IMG/VR virus record: IMGVR_UViG_3300043411_001639
Span: 1 to 64,000 of that record
From: a virus
Direction: 5' to 3' (one strand)
DNA length: 64,000 nucleotides
The notes beneath the pieces are model-generated. The model worked only from the letters and a program-made list of their open reading frames with translations. It was not told the DNA's origin and made no database searches. This document shows, in pieces, positions 31,322-39,067 of this stretch (position 1 is the first letter of the stretch; each line of letters opens with the position of its first letter). A program made the position numbers and the translations under genes.

Positions 31322-31692
31322 GACTTAAAACAAAACAAGAAATAACCGACTTAATAAACAGTGGTCTTGAATCAGAAGAAATAGGAAACCTGTATTACAG
31401 TGAAGATCATCTGGGACATCACATATTCTTTGATTATGATGAGTTCAGTGCTCAACAACCAAACCACTTTGAATCAAAAGCTATTTTAGAACAGAACTTA
31501 GAACAAGTATATGATCAAGAAGGTGGTGATGGACAGTTAATCACCAGAACTTTCTGGATTAAACCTTATCAGATGTATGTTACTGTTGAAGGAACTTATT
31601 CTAGTTGGGAAGGTCATGATTTTTATGATTGTTATATCTCTGAACCTTTCTGTTTTCAAGAAGTAAGATATAAAAAGAAAACTGAACAATGA
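31318..31692 (+). CDS. Unknown acidic protein, paralogue of the gene at 1327
   Basis: 124 residues, ATGA overlap. Shares the N-terminal K-Q-E-I-x-D-L and the C-terminal W-I-K-P-Y-Q-M-Y-V-T-V-E-G-T-Y-S-S-W with the longer copy at 1327. Function unknown. Confidence 0.7.
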   Translation: MRLKTKQEITDLINSGLESEEIGNLYYSEDHLGHHIFFDYDEFSAQQPNHFESKAILEQNLEQVYDQEGGDGQLITRTFWIKPYQMYVTVEGTYSSWEGHDFYDCYISEPFCFQEVRYKKKTEQ

Positions 31693-31722
31693 CAAACACC
31701 GTACATAATATTGAAATTCCTG

Positions 31723-31751
31723 TTGCAACTCTCCTCCGACTGTGGTAGTGT
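31723..31751 (+). promoter_or_regulatory. TTGCAA-N17-TAGTGT promoter
   Basis: TTGCAA 31723-31728, 17-base spacer, TAGTGT 31746-31751. The leader has AGAGAGGG before ATG 31780. Confidence 0.75.
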
Positions 31752-31779
31752 TGGATTTAGAAGAGAGGGATCAACGACC

Positions 31780-32079
31780 ATGAGTAGTTCATTTTTGGAT
31801 CAAATCCGTTGGCAGATGAAAGATCCTGATGTTTCTGGGATCACTCCTGAAAAGATTCAACAACTGGAGGATCTGAACAACAGAACCAATAATGGTCGTG
31901 GTAGTTCTGTTTGTAGGAGTGTTCTTGCATTCCTCAAGAGGAATCAACTGGAACTTGGAGCAAGGTACTGGTCAAATGAATACGGGACAGTTCATCAATA
32001 TCCAGAACTTATGAACTTCATGAATGATCTGTTCCAAACCAACTACTACAAGAAAATGTTCAATGACCCTTCTGTATAA
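31780..32079 (+). CDS. Hypothetical protein
   Basis: 99 residues from ATG 31780, chosen for the upstream AGAGAGGG. Helical, polar (ITPEKIQQLEDLNNRTNNG). No family recognised. Confidence 0.65.
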   Translation: MSSSFLDQIRWQMKDPDVSGITPEKIQQLEDLNNRTNNGRGSSVCRSVLAFLKRNQLELGARYWSNEYGTVHQYPELMNFMNDLFQTNYYKKMFNDPSV

Positions 32080-32203
32080 AAACAAACCAGTAGAGATTCT
32101 ATCTCCAAGACCAATGGGTAGTTTCTATGATTACAACGTCCGTATCATTAAAACTGGTACAGTTGTTGCAGTGAGAAAACATGAGTTACTCCAAAAAGAC
32201 TAG
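32063..32203 (+). CDS. Hypothetical small protein
   Basis: 46 residues overlapping the previous gene by 17 bases. V-R-I-I-K-T-G-T-V-V-A-V-R looks like a beta hairpin. Function unknown. Confidence 0.5.
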   Translation: MTLLYKNKPVEILSPRPMGSFYDYNVRIIKTGTVVAVRKHELLQKD

Positions 32204-32507
32204 TAAGTTCAACAAGAAACTAGCTGGAAAAACAGTCAGGGTTTAAGAAAAAGAATCTGGACAACTATTCCTGATTAAAATCATCAGTGTAAAACGTGGT
32301 TGTAGTCCAGGTAATATTATCTGGCCTGAATTTGCACAAGTGTTTACAGTTAAAAGAGATGGTAAGATGGCTAAACAGCCATACAACCAAATCAGAACAG
32401 TAGTTAAACAGAATTGGTATGTAAACTATACTGATGAAAACAATGAAATCTGCGAACAGTTCCTAGAAGAATCTACTCTAAAGAAATTCATCAAACAAAA
32501 ACCATGA
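32181..32507 (+). pseudogene. Gene interrupted by an in-frame TAA
   Basis: From ATG 32181 the frame reads 21 codons to TAA at 32244-32246, then stays open for 86 more to TGA 32505. The two parts read as one protein (KLAGKTVRV, stop, EKESGQLFLIKIISVKRG). A single C-to-T change in CAA would explain it. The downstream part lacks a good start of its own. Pseudogene, readthrough or base error. Confidence 0.6.
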
Positions 32508-32668
32508 ACCACACACTAGAACATTATCTAGCACTATCTGAACAAGAACTTGAAACTCTCAGAGGTTTGTTTAAACGTCTACCTGCTTTCAGTGAAAGTA
32601 ATCCCTGTACAAAACTGGAAGAAGAATTATTAACTCTGATCTTTGAACACAGAACAAACGAACAATGA
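32504..32668 (+). CDS. Hypothetical small helical protein
   Basis: 54 residues, overlapping stops on both sides (ATGA). Helical leucine/glutamate pattern (LALSEQELETLRGLFKRL). Function unknown. Confidence 0.55.
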   Translation: MNHTLEHYLALSEQELETLRGLFKRLPAFSESNPCTKLEEELLTLIFEHRTNEQ

Positions 32669-33147
32669 CTAATAAAAAACGCTGGAATCCTGGCAACATG
32701 TTTGGTGATATGGACTCTGATCTAACCAAACAACCACACTATAACCTTGCTGTTGATATTGGACAGTTTGTTGTTGAACTAAGTTCTAAACTAAAAAAAC
32801 TGGATATTTGGGAAAAACACCTAAAGTTTCTTGAAGAAACAAAATCAGTAGACAACTGGAGTTTTGCTTATGCAGAGGCAGTGTTGAGAAGCCGACAAAA
32901 TTCATTGAAAACAATTCAGTTTTATACTGATATGCCTATTCTTCTTGAATTTGCACCTAACCTGTTTGTGAAGTATGGTGTTGAAATTCTGTCTGTTCAC
33001 AAACATCCCAATGCTCCAATTGATTATCTATCAGATGGAACGTGTACAGGAAACACTAAACCTGAAAACTATAAACTAGCCCGTAAACATGAAGTTGAAA
33101 CCAGAAACTGGTGGAAATGTAATAACAAGAAAGAAATGTTAAACTAA
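32665..33147 (+). CDS. Hypothetical protein
   Basis: 160 residues, ATGA overlap. N-terminal half helical; basic C-terminus. No family recognised. Confidence 0.65.
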   Translation: MTNKKRWNPGNMFGDMDSDLTKQPHYNLAVDIGQFVVELSSKLKKLDIWEKHLKFLEETKSVDNWSFAYAEAVLRSRQNSLKTIQFYTDMPILLEFAPNLFVKYGVEILSVHKHPNAPIDYLSDGTCTGNTKPENYKLARKHEVETRNWWKCNNKKEMLN

Positions 33148-33148
33148 A

Positions 33149-33283
33149 ATGCATCCTAGAATTAAATTTTTAATGATTTTACTAACTGCATTATTTATAG
33201 CAGTCCCCTTTACTGTTATGTATTATAACCGTCATAACTCTGTTAAAAACAACACAGTTGCAACCCACTACTGTCCGTGCTAA
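33149..33283 (+). CDS. Membrane microprotein with promoter-encoded tail
   Basis: 44 residues: a basic N-terminus (HPRIKF), span FLMILLTALFIAVPFTVMYY, then a tail (VATHYCPC) read from the promoter at 33258. Confidence 0.5.
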   Translation: MHPRIKFLMILLTALFIAVPFTVMYYNRHNSVKNNTVATHYCPC

Positions 33284-33286
33284 TGT
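33258..33286 (+). promoter_or_regulatory. TTGCAA-N17-TAATGT promoter
   Basis: TTGCAA 33258-33263, 17-base spacer, TAATGT 33281-33286. ATG 33305 is 19 bases downstream. Confidence 0.7.
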
Positions 33287-33304
33287 CGGACCATAGATCA
33301 ACAA

Positions 33305-33514
33305 ATGAGAAACCCAACAAATGAAAAATTCCAGATAGGACAAAAGTATTCATTTCAAGACTGTCCCACAATTGTTTATCAAATTCTTAAAGTTGAAGAA
33401 AATGATAAAATCATTAAAATGATGAGAATTACTAACGGCGGCGGCATTTTTGCTGATCATCCTTGGTATGTTCCGTTTTCTGATATGGATCTTTTTGTTA
33501 GGGTGGATCAATGA
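33305..33514 (+). CDS. Hypothetical small protein
   Basis: 69 residues. F-Q-I-G-Q-K-Y-S-F near residue 9 then I-V-Y-Q-I-L-K-V resembles the small-barrel pattern of the KPGD proteins. Function unknown. Confidence 0.6.
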   Translation: MRNPTNEKFQIGQKYSFQDCPTIVYQILKVEENDKIIKMMRITNGGGIFADHPWYVPFSDMDLFVRVDQ

Positions 33515-33939
33515 CTCCTATCATCGTTGATAGTTTTGGTATGTTCCTTTCTGCCATTCAACGGGGAGAATCCTTTGTTGATTCTCCTGAAACTTTCTAC
33601 TGGTTCGGGTGCCCCCTGAACGATTTTGCTGTTGAAAAAACCTGCAAAAACAGAAACATAACCCCAGAAACCTTCAACAAAGTAATGGATATTCTCCTTC
33701 CTGCTTTTCAGGATGGACGTGTTTGGTTCAGTGAATACACTGATGAAAGTAAGTTCCAACTTCAACGGGAATATTTCCAAGATTTCCTTGACACGGTCTC
33801 ATCTCGTACTGGAAACTCTCGGATTGTTTTTGAGCGTTTTGCCAACAAATATTGGGAAGCACACCTCATTGTTCCTGTAATGTGTGAACTTCTAAAAGAA
33901 AACGGTTGGCAGGTTTCCTATCCATTCAGGAGATACTAA
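33511..33939 (+). CDS. Hypothetical protein
   Basis: 142 residues, ATGA overlap. Mixed alpha/beta, rich in phenylalanine. No family recognised. Moderately GC-shifted codons. Confidence 0.65.
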   Translation: MTPIIVDSFGMFLSAIQRGESFVDSPETFYWFGCPLNDFAVEKTCKNRNITPETFNKVMDILLPAFQDGRVWFSEYTDESKFQLQREYFQDFLDTVSSRTGNSRIVFERFANKYWEAHLIVPVMCELLKENGWQVSYPFRRY

Positions 33940-33943
33940 ACCA

Positions 33944-34642
33944 ATGAGTGATTATTATCAAGGTGAACACGGCAAACAACGTTGGTTAAGCAAAAGTATT
34001 GAACAACGTGCCCGATTTTTAACTGCTCTTTATCATAAACCTGATAGTTGGGTTCATAAAGCCACTGGTCAAATTTTCTTTGTAGAAAAAATAGAACTAC
34101 ACTATGTCTCTCTGTCTAATGAAAGAAAAGGGGTTGTTTGTGATACCTGGAAAACCAGTGGTCATAGTTTTGAAGAGTTTACCGATCAACCTGAATGGTA
34201 TCTTTCAGATGTTTGCTTGGTTCCAGTGGATGATGAAACCATTCAGTATTCACTCCAATATGAAGTGATGGAAAAAAGATTTAGAACTGAAAAAAACACT
34301 GAATATTTCTTCAAGGGTGAACAAGGTAAGAAACGTTGGTTAACTCATAGTCCACAACAACGAAGTTTGATTATACAAATTTTCAACCGTTCAGAAACGG
34401 TTAAATACCGCACTAAAACAGGTGAAATCCTTGACCTTGAATCTGTTGAACTAAACTATCTGTCTCTAACAGAAATAGGACATGATAATCCCTATTGGAT
34501 CAGTAAAGAACTGTTTAAATACATGCCTGATAATACTGAGACTGAATGGTACCTGCACGACATCTATCTAATTCCAGTTGGATCAAATAAAATCAAACAT
34601 TCAATTCACTTTGGAGAAGTAACGGAGATGTTTAATCAATGA
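33944..34642 (+). CDS. Protein with two tandem copies of an unknown domain
   Basis: 232 residues. Copy 1 begins Y-Y-Q-G-E-H-G-K-Q-R-W-L and ends E-W-Y-L-S-D-V-C-L-V-P-V; copy 2 begins F-F-K-G-E-Q-G-K-K-R-W-L and ends E-W-Y-L-H-D-I-Y-L-I-P-V. A third, diverged copy is the next gene. Function unknown. Confidence 0.75.
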   Translation: MSDYYQGEHGKQRWLSKSIEQRARFLTALYHKPDSWVHKATGQIFFVEKIELHYVSLSNERKGVVCDTWKTSGHSFEEFTDQPEWYLSDVCLVPVDDETIQYSLQYEVMEKRFRTEKNTEYFFKGEQGKKRWLTHSPQQRSLIIQIFNRSETVKYRTKTGEILDLESVELNYLSLTEIGHDNPYWISKELFKYMPDNTETEWYLHDIYLIPVGSNKIKHSIHFGEVTEMFNQ

Positions 34643-34977
34643 CAGACATTCAACTTTCCAGTGGTAAACGTGGTGATAAACACATCAAAAACAGAGGTAA
34701 AGCTCAGATTGAATACATGACCTGGGCTCTTGAACAAAAACCTGGAATTCAATATGAGGGTTGTGATGGGAAAGTCCACACTCTCAAACAAGTTCTAGTT
34801 AGCTACGGGGTGTTTGATAAAAAAGCTAAGAATTCAGGAGATTGGGATACTTCTGATACTAAACCAACAGATCCAACTGTTAGCTGGTTTATCTATGACA
34901 TTACTTTTGTATCAACAGATGGCATCAGTTGTTTTAGTTCTGGAGGTTGTTTTCAGCCACTAGGAACAGATTGGTAA
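34639..34977 (+). CDS. Single-domain relative of the previous protein
   Basis: 112 residues, ATGA overlap. S-S-G-K-R-G-D-K-H-I near the start and V-S-W-F-I-Y-D-I-T-F-V near the end match the repeat unit of the gene at 33944. Confidence 0.65.
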   Translation: MTDIQLSSGKRGDKHIKNRGKAQIEYMTWALEQKPGIQYEGCDGKVHTLKQVLVSYGVFDKKAKNSGDWDTSDTKPTDPTVSWFIYDITFVSTDGISCFSSGGCFQPLGTDW

Positions 34978-34981
34978 AATC

Positions 34982-35161
34982 ATGCCTGACAGAGAAGATT
35001 TCATTGTTAGTTTCTTAAATCTATGTACCTTCCTCGGTTATTTCTTTGTCATGGTAGGACATGGAGTTCTTTGGTGTATTTTAACTGGTAACAACTATGT
35101 TGGAACATCAATAGGTGTGGTTTATTTCTTCTGGTTTGGATATCAACTTTTAAAAGATTAA
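34982..35161 (+). CDS. Two-span membrane microprotein
   Basis: 59 residues with spans at about 13-33 (FLGYFFVMVGHGVLWCIL) and 41-55. No function visible. Confidence 0.55.
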   Translation: MPDREDFIVSFLNLCTFLGYFFVMVGHGVLWCILTGNNYVGTSIGVVYFFWFGYQLLKD

Positions 35162-35182
35162 CACAAAACGACGAGTAAAACA

Positions 35183-35515
35183 ATGACAACTAAAATCTAT
35201 TCCCCAGAAGATTTCAAACGTGATAACCACGAAGCAAAAGTAAAAGCTGAAGGTGCAAAACTAAAAGCTCAAAAAGAATTCCAGGCTAAAGTTGAAAAAC
35301 TTGTTGAAGAGTTTAATGTTCAGGCAAAAGATATTGCAGAAGATCCATTTCATGTTCAGCATAAAACCTTTCCTGTTATAACTGATACAAAAGAACTAGC
35401 TGTTGAACTAGCATCACGTCTTAGTTCTGTTGGATGGAAAACAACAAAGCCAGTTTTGTTTGATGATCTAGCAATGAGTCACTGTAAACATCAGTTCTGG
35501 GTATCAAAACCCTAA
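35183..35515 (+). CDS. Hypothetical charged helical protein
   Basis: 110 residues. Residues 8-50 are a long lysine/glutamate helix (HEAKVKAEGAKLKAQKEFQ), likely coiled coil; the C-terminal half is a small alpha/beta unit. Function unknown. Confidence 0.65.
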   Translation: MTTKIYSPEDFKRDNHEAKVKAEGAKLKAQKEFQAKVEKLVEEFNVQAKDIAEDPFHVQHKTFPVITDTKELAVELASRLSSVGWKTTKPVLFDDLAMSHCKHQFWVSKP

Positions 35516-35521
35516 AACCAG

Positions 35522-35550
35522 TTGCATCTCGCTCCGTAACCTGGTAGTGT
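35522..35550 (+). promoter_or_regulatory. TTGCAT-N17-TAGTGT promoter
   Basis: TTGCAT 35522-35527, 17-base spacer, TAGTGT 35545-35550, followed by the recurring leader CGGGTTGTCAGTCGGGCA and an unusually long leader of about 120 bases. Confidence 0.75.
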
Positions 35551-35577
35551 CGGGTTGTCAGTCGGGCACCACAACCA

Positions 35578-35621
35578 ACAGAACCAGGAGTACCATTTAG
35601 TTATGGCCCTGGTTGTTCTGT
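35578..35621 (+). promoter_or_regulatory. Leader hairpin
   Basis: AACCAGG (35582-35588) pairs with CCTGGTT (35608-35614), and outer bases pair after a 3-base bulge (ACAG with CTGT). A 7-codon frame, ATG 35602 to TAA, lies in it. The structure separates the promoter from ATG 35677 and may control it. Confidence 0.5.
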
Positions 35622-35676
35622 GGTAATCTACAAACAAAAAATCTCCAACTTCATCATCAAAAAGGACTGAAACACC

Positions 35677-35973
35677 ATGACAATCGGCATTCCTCAGATC
35701 GGTGACAGTGTTCCTTGGAATGAGATTCCTGAGTTCTACAACGATTCTTATCATCGTGAATTTCCTCCTCCTGATGGGATTGTTACTGATGTGTTTCTTG
35801 ATAGCAACTACTGCATTGTTCAGTGTGATGGTTATTTTATCCATTTTGATCTTGATGGTAGTTCCTGGGATTCAACTGGACAGTGGAAGCGTGATTTTCA
35901 GTGGGGTTATCAGCGTGAACAGGTAAATCAAGAACAGGATGAAGTTCTTGATGGTTTTGCTGAGATGGGTTGA
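35677..35973 (+). CDS. Hypothetical protein with long leader
   Basis: 98 residues. G-D-S-V-P-W near residue 8 and a beta pattern (YCIVQCDGYFIHFDLDG). AAAGGA lies upstream. GC-shifted codons. Function unknown. Confidence 0.65.
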   Translation: MTIGIPQIGDSVPWNEIPEFYNDSYHREFPPPDGIVTDVFLDSNYCIVQCDGYFIHFDLDGSSWDSTGQWKRDFQWGYQREQVNQEQDEVLDGFAEMG

Positions 35974-36014
35974 TTTTCAAGTTGTTTTGTTTGTACATTT
36001 GCAGTAAAAAAACC

Positions 36015-36209
36015 ATGAGTGAACCTAAATATAAAATCGGTGACAACGTAGTTCATCAAACCAAGATTTCTCTTGGTCCAATAGGAGATCCTTTTTCTGG
36101 TAAAGTAACAGGTGTAAACTTCTATTCTGGCTGTTGGAGGTATACAATTCTAGCAGCTAACAACAAAAGCCTTGTAGGCGCTGAAGAATTCTATATCACT
36201 AAACAATAG
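36015..36209 (+). CDS. Small barrel-like protein
   Basis: 64 residues from ATG 36015. Y-K-I-G-D-N-V-V-H, then G-K-V-T-G-V and Y-T-I-L, the order of small SH3-like barrels. Possibly a distant member of the KPGD group. Confidence 0.6.
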   Translation: MSEPKYKIGDNVVHQTKISLGPIGDPFSGKVTGVNFYSGCWRYTILAANNKSLVGAEEFYITKQ

Positions 36210-36216
36210 GACAATC

Positions 36217-36669
36217 ATGGAACGTCTAACCAAGACAGGTTTTCCAGTTTCAACTAGTACATTCTGTTTCTGTCAGATCTGTGGTAAAGGAGCTATCACA
36301 GATATCTGCCACTATACAATGTGGCAAGAGATGGATGATAAAGATGTTCCTGAACCTGGAAACTTCATAGTTGTTTGTAAAGATCCAGCATGTAACAAAG
36401 TAGTTGATGATCATCCAAGAGGTTATCAAGAAGTCCCTTGGAGCTTGGGTGGTCCTGGTGCCTTCATGCTGACTTGTGGTGATTGTGAATACCGCCAAGG
36501 TTTTTCCTGTACAAATCCAGGGCTGACTGCTAACGGTGGTTCAGGACTTGAAGTTGGTTTTAGAAACATGTTCGTGGATAACATGATTTATTGTTTCAAT
36601 GATGGTAGAGGTTGTAGAAAACCATTTGGGGACCGACCAGTTATTAGTTGTGTAGGAAACCCAAAATGA
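36217..36669 (+). CDS. Cysteine-rich, probably zinc-binding protein
   Basis: 150 residues with AGGACAATC upstream. Cysteine pairs F-C-Q-I-C, C-K-D-P-A-C and C-G-D-C plus later single cysteines suggest two zinc sites. Function unknown. Confidence 0.65.
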   Translation: MERLTKTGFPVSTSTFCFCQICGKGAITDICHYTMWQEMDDKDVPEPGNFIVVCKDPACNKVVDDHPRGYQEVPWSLGGPGAFMLTCGDCEYRQGFSCTNPGLTANGGSGLEVGFRNMFVDNMIYCFNDGRGCRKPFGDRPVISCVGNPK

Positions 36670-36806
36670 TGATAGCAAATGTTAGTAGCATTGAGTTGTT
36701 TACTAGAATTCTAGATGGTGGTTTTACAATCAAATGTAATTGTGGTCATATTCACAGGGTCGTTGAACCTTTTCCGAAAACCAGAAAGCATAACAACCAT
36801 GTTTAA
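36666..36806 (+). CDS. Hypothetical small protein with CxCG
   Basis: 46 residues, ATGA overlap. K-C-N-C-G-H-I-H near residue 24 could bind metal. Function unknown. Confidence 0.5.
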   Translation: MMIANVSSIELFTRILDGGFTIKCNCGHIHRVVEPFPKTRKHNNHV

Positions 36807-37011
36807 AGTTGAAGTAGGTTTAGTTGGTATTGTTTACTCAGGGCCTTCTAACACTGAAGCTGAAACAACCTATGAAGAATACTGTGAACAGTCTCATAGT
36901 CTGGTTGGTAATGCTGCAAACCAACCTGTAACCATGTGGTTTATGAACGAAGTAGTTCACTCATATCAACCTGACTCAGATGATTTTGGAATTAGTGATT
37001 GCAATGACTAG
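36799..37011 (+). CDS. Hypothetical acidic small protein
   Basis: 70 residues from ATG 36799, overlapping the upstream stop. Acidic C-terminus (QPDSDDFGISDCND). Function unknown. Confidence 0.6.
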   Translation: MFKVEVGLVGIVYSGPSNTEAETTYEEYCEQSHSLVGNAANQPVTMWFMNEVVHSYQPDSDDFGISDCND

Positions 37012-37204
37012 AAACTATGCAGTAGTTTTGAAATTCTTTGATGGTTATATCCAGGTAATAGTTCGGGCCAAAAGTTTAGTAGAAGCAGAAACCAAAGTAT
37101 TAGCAATCAAGCCTGGAAAACTACTCAAACTCTGGTTTGAACAAAACCCACCTAGTGTTGTAATGATTAGTACAGCAGATGAGGAACCTGTAACAAAACT
37201 ATGA
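37004..37204 (+). CDS. Hypothetical small protein
   Basis: 66 residues from ATG 37004. Y-A-V-V-L-K-F-F-D-G-Y-I-Q-V-I-V-R-A then a helix (LVEAETKVLAIKPG): a beta-hairpin-helix domain common in small phage proteins. Confidence 0.6.
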   Translation: MTRNYAVVLKFFDGYIQVIVRAKSLVEAETKVLAIKPGKLLKLWFEQNPPSVVMISTADEEPVTKL

Positions 37205-37533
37205 AAATCAATGCTAACACCAACTGTTTTGATGAACTAGAAGAAGCTATTACTCATCAATATGTTCTTCGTACTTCTGGATATGACTACAGTGAACGTG
37301 TAGTTCCAGAAAGAACAGATCTAGGAAATAGATTGGTTGATGCTGGAGTTTGGGATGGTGATAAACGAGATGATGAACGTTCAAAACTAGAGCTTGAAAG
37401 ACAGAGTGAGCCTTATGAAGAACAATCTAACCATGAAGTTAAAGTTCTAACAACTTTCAATGTTTCAGGGCATCTTTATGCTAATATCTCAATCCCTGAG
37501 ATTCCAGGTTCAGATTATTGGATTAGTATCTAA
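37201..37533 (+). CDS. Hypothetical acidic protein
   Basis: 110 residues, ATGA overlap. The middle is charged (DGDKRDDERSKLELERQ). Function unknown. Confidence 0.6.
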   Translation: MKINANTNCFDELEEAITHQYVLRTSGYDYSERVVPERTDLGNRLVDAGVWDGDKRDDERSKLELERQSEPYEEQSNHEVKVLTTFNVSGHLYANISIPEIPGSDYWISI

Positions 37534-37539
37534 CCAAAG

Positions 37540-37552
37540 TTGTTTCAGACAA
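37540..37552 (+). other. TTCAG-loop hairpin upstream of a promoter
   Basis: TTGT, loop TTCAG, ACAA, seven bases before the -35 box at 37559. Same element as at 43276 and 48754. Confidence 0.5.
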
Positions 37553-37558
37553 ACTCTG

Positions 37559-37587
37559 TTGCATCTCCCCTCTCAACCTGCTAAGGT
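37559..37587 (+). promoter_or_regulatory. TTGCAT-N17-TAAGGT leaderless promoter
   Basis: TTGCAT 37559-37564, 17-base spacer, TAAGGT 37582-37587; ATG 37594 is 7 bases past it. Confidence 0.8.
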
Positions 37588-37593
37588 ACATCT

Positions 37594-37779
37594 ATGAGTG
37601 CGAGATACTACTGTCCTCAAGCGTGTGATTCCCGTAAAGGGTGGGTTGATCTTCCCTCTTTGGCTTCAACCAAAGAAAAAGAAGCAGAAAAGAACGTCAT
37701 GGAATGGCGGGAACAATCCCCCTCAAACAACACCCTCCAAACCCGTGTTATTCGTAAACCTCATGGATGGGAGCCCTGA
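37594..37779 (+). CDS. Hypothetical small protein, leaderless
   Basis: 61 residues; the promoter spacing fixes the start. MSARYYCPQACDSRKGW may hold a metal-binding C-x-x-x-C. Codons are GC-shifted. Confidence 0.65.
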   Translation: MSARYYCPQACDSRKGWVDLPSLASTKEKEAEKNVMEWREQSPSNNTLQTRVIRKPHGWEP

Positions 37780-37784
37780 ACATC

Positions 37785-38108
37785 ATGGAATTCAACAAAT
37801 CAAGCCTGATTCATCGTCTCAAGCATATTCTCCAGATGAAGGGACAGATCGGACATGATCTGAAAGCTGGAGATGTTCACTACGAATCCATGTACGAGAT
37901 CTTCGTAAAAGAAGGTGGAAGGGAATACAGGTTCATCGGAACTCTGGGTTTTGGAGGTAAGATCTATTACTCCATTTCCAAGGGATTTTGGGTGGATTGT
38001 TATCCCGAAGATCTGACAGATGAACGGGCAGAGACAATCAAAGAGATCAACAGGTCACTGGACATTCTCGCGAACAAATCCGACAAGTTCGGTTTCCTTC
38101 AACACTGA
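37785..38108 (+). CDS. Hypothetical protein with KAGD motif
   Basis: 107 residues from ATG 37785 (ATG 37767 possible). D-L-K-A-G-D-V-H-Y near residue 25 recalls the KPGD motif inside a larger protein. Function unknown. Confidence 0.6.
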   Translation: MEFNKSSLIHRLKHILQMKGQIGHDLKAGDVHYESMYEIFVKEGGREYRFIGTLGFGGKIYYSISKGFWVDCYPEDLTDERAETIKEINRSLDILANKSDKFGFLQH

Positions 38109-38122
38109 AAGCAATCATTACC

Positions 38123-38392
38123 ATGCAAAACTCTGAAGAACTCATCAAATATACCTTGGGTCTGATGAATCAGAACATCAAGGTAGTAAACGAAAACAAG
38201 ATTGCTGCCTATGAGCACATGGAAATGATGGAAGAAAAGTTTTCTTTCGTATTGTCTGAGGGTTATTCTGATGAAGAAACTGCCAGAGCTGAAAATGATA
38301 GGATTGAAGCACTTAAATCCTATAAAGATCTCTGTGATGAAGAAACTGCCTGTCTAACAGATCGTAATGCTTTTCTAAAAGAAACAGCATAA
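38123..38392 (+). CDS. Hypothetical coiled-coil-like protein
   Basis: 89 residues, almost wholly helical and acidic (AAYEHMEMMEEKF, ETARAENDRIEALK). Function unknown. Confidence 0.6.
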   Translation: MQNSEELIKYTLGLMNQNIKVVNENKIAAYEHMEMMEEKFSFVLSEGYSDEETARAENDRIEALKSYKDLCDEETACLTDRNAFLKETA

Positions 38393-38393
38393 C

Positions 38394-38750
38394 ATGCCTA
38401 TCAAAAAAGAAACATATCTCTGTTGTTCCTGTATGACTGAATATCCAACAGAACAAGAAGCTAGTAAGTGTGAAACACAACTGCCAGGAACACGTAGAGC
38501 TACGAGAATCTACAATCCTGATGAAATTTTAACAGTTAAATCATGGACACCTTGTGAAACCTTTGAACTGGTTACTGTTAAAGTAATCCGAACAGAAATT
38601 GGTCCTGCAAGCAGTGGCACTAGAGGTTTGCATGAAAACTACGTCATAGTTGATAAATGGATTGATATCCTAGATTACTATGACCACGCTAGAGACTGTT
38701 GGGAAACTGAACATACAACTAGAATTCCAGCTTCAAAAATTGATGATTGA
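38394..38750 (+). CDS. Zinc-finger plus beta-domain protein, paralogue of gene at 27376
   Basis: 118 residues. C-C-S-C-M-T-E-Y ... E-A-S-K-C-E at 8-27 and a C-terminal beta domain (LVTVKVIRTEIG, HENYVIVD) match 27376. Function unknown. Confidence 0.65.
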   Translation: MPIKKETYLCCSCMTEYPTEQEASKCETQLPGTRRATRIYNPDEILTVKSWTPCETFELVTVKVIRTEIGPASSGTRGLHENYVIVDKWIDILDYYDHARDCWETEHTTRIPASKIDD

Positions 38751-38758
38751 ATAATCAT

Positions 38759-39067
38759 ATGAGTTATCAACGTTTGATTTCTACAATTTCAGATCTATCA
38801 GTTCCACTTAAACCAGCACCATTCACACAACGGGTTGTTGCTTGGTTCTTTTCAACCTATGCTAACAAATGGAAATGGCATAGACAGAAACAAGGTGGAA
38901 GATGGGCAAGAATCTTTAAGAGAGAATTTTTAAATAAACCCTATCAACTAAAAGGCTGGGAACAGGTTCCCAAATGCATATTTCTGTTATATCCAGAAGG
39001 AACATTTAGTTATATAACTGGGGAATGCACTAAAGAACAATGTAACTGTGAAGTTTATGGTTCTTGA
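38759..39067 (+). CDS. Hypothetical basic protein
   Basis: 102 residues from ATG 38759 (a TTG at 38747 is possible). Aromatic and basic middle (KWKWHRQKQGGRW), C-terminal C-x-x-x-x-C-x-C. It converges with, and overlaps by 13 bases, the leftward gene that follows. Confidence 0.6.
   Translation: MSYQRLISTISDLSVPLKPAPFTQRVVAWFFSTYANKWKWHRQKQGGRWARIFKREFLNKPYQLKGWEQVPKCIFLLYPEGTFSYITGECTKEQCNCEVYGS

Noticed and set aside
31689-31748. 19-codon frame ending in the promoter at 31723
   Set aside because: No ribosome-binding site and it is mostly promoter sequence; evidence too thin to call a gene.
37598-37858. 86-codon frame overlapping the leaderless gene at 37594
   Set aside because: The promoter spacing fixes the start at 37594, and the alternative frame gives an unlikely basic, proline-rich product.
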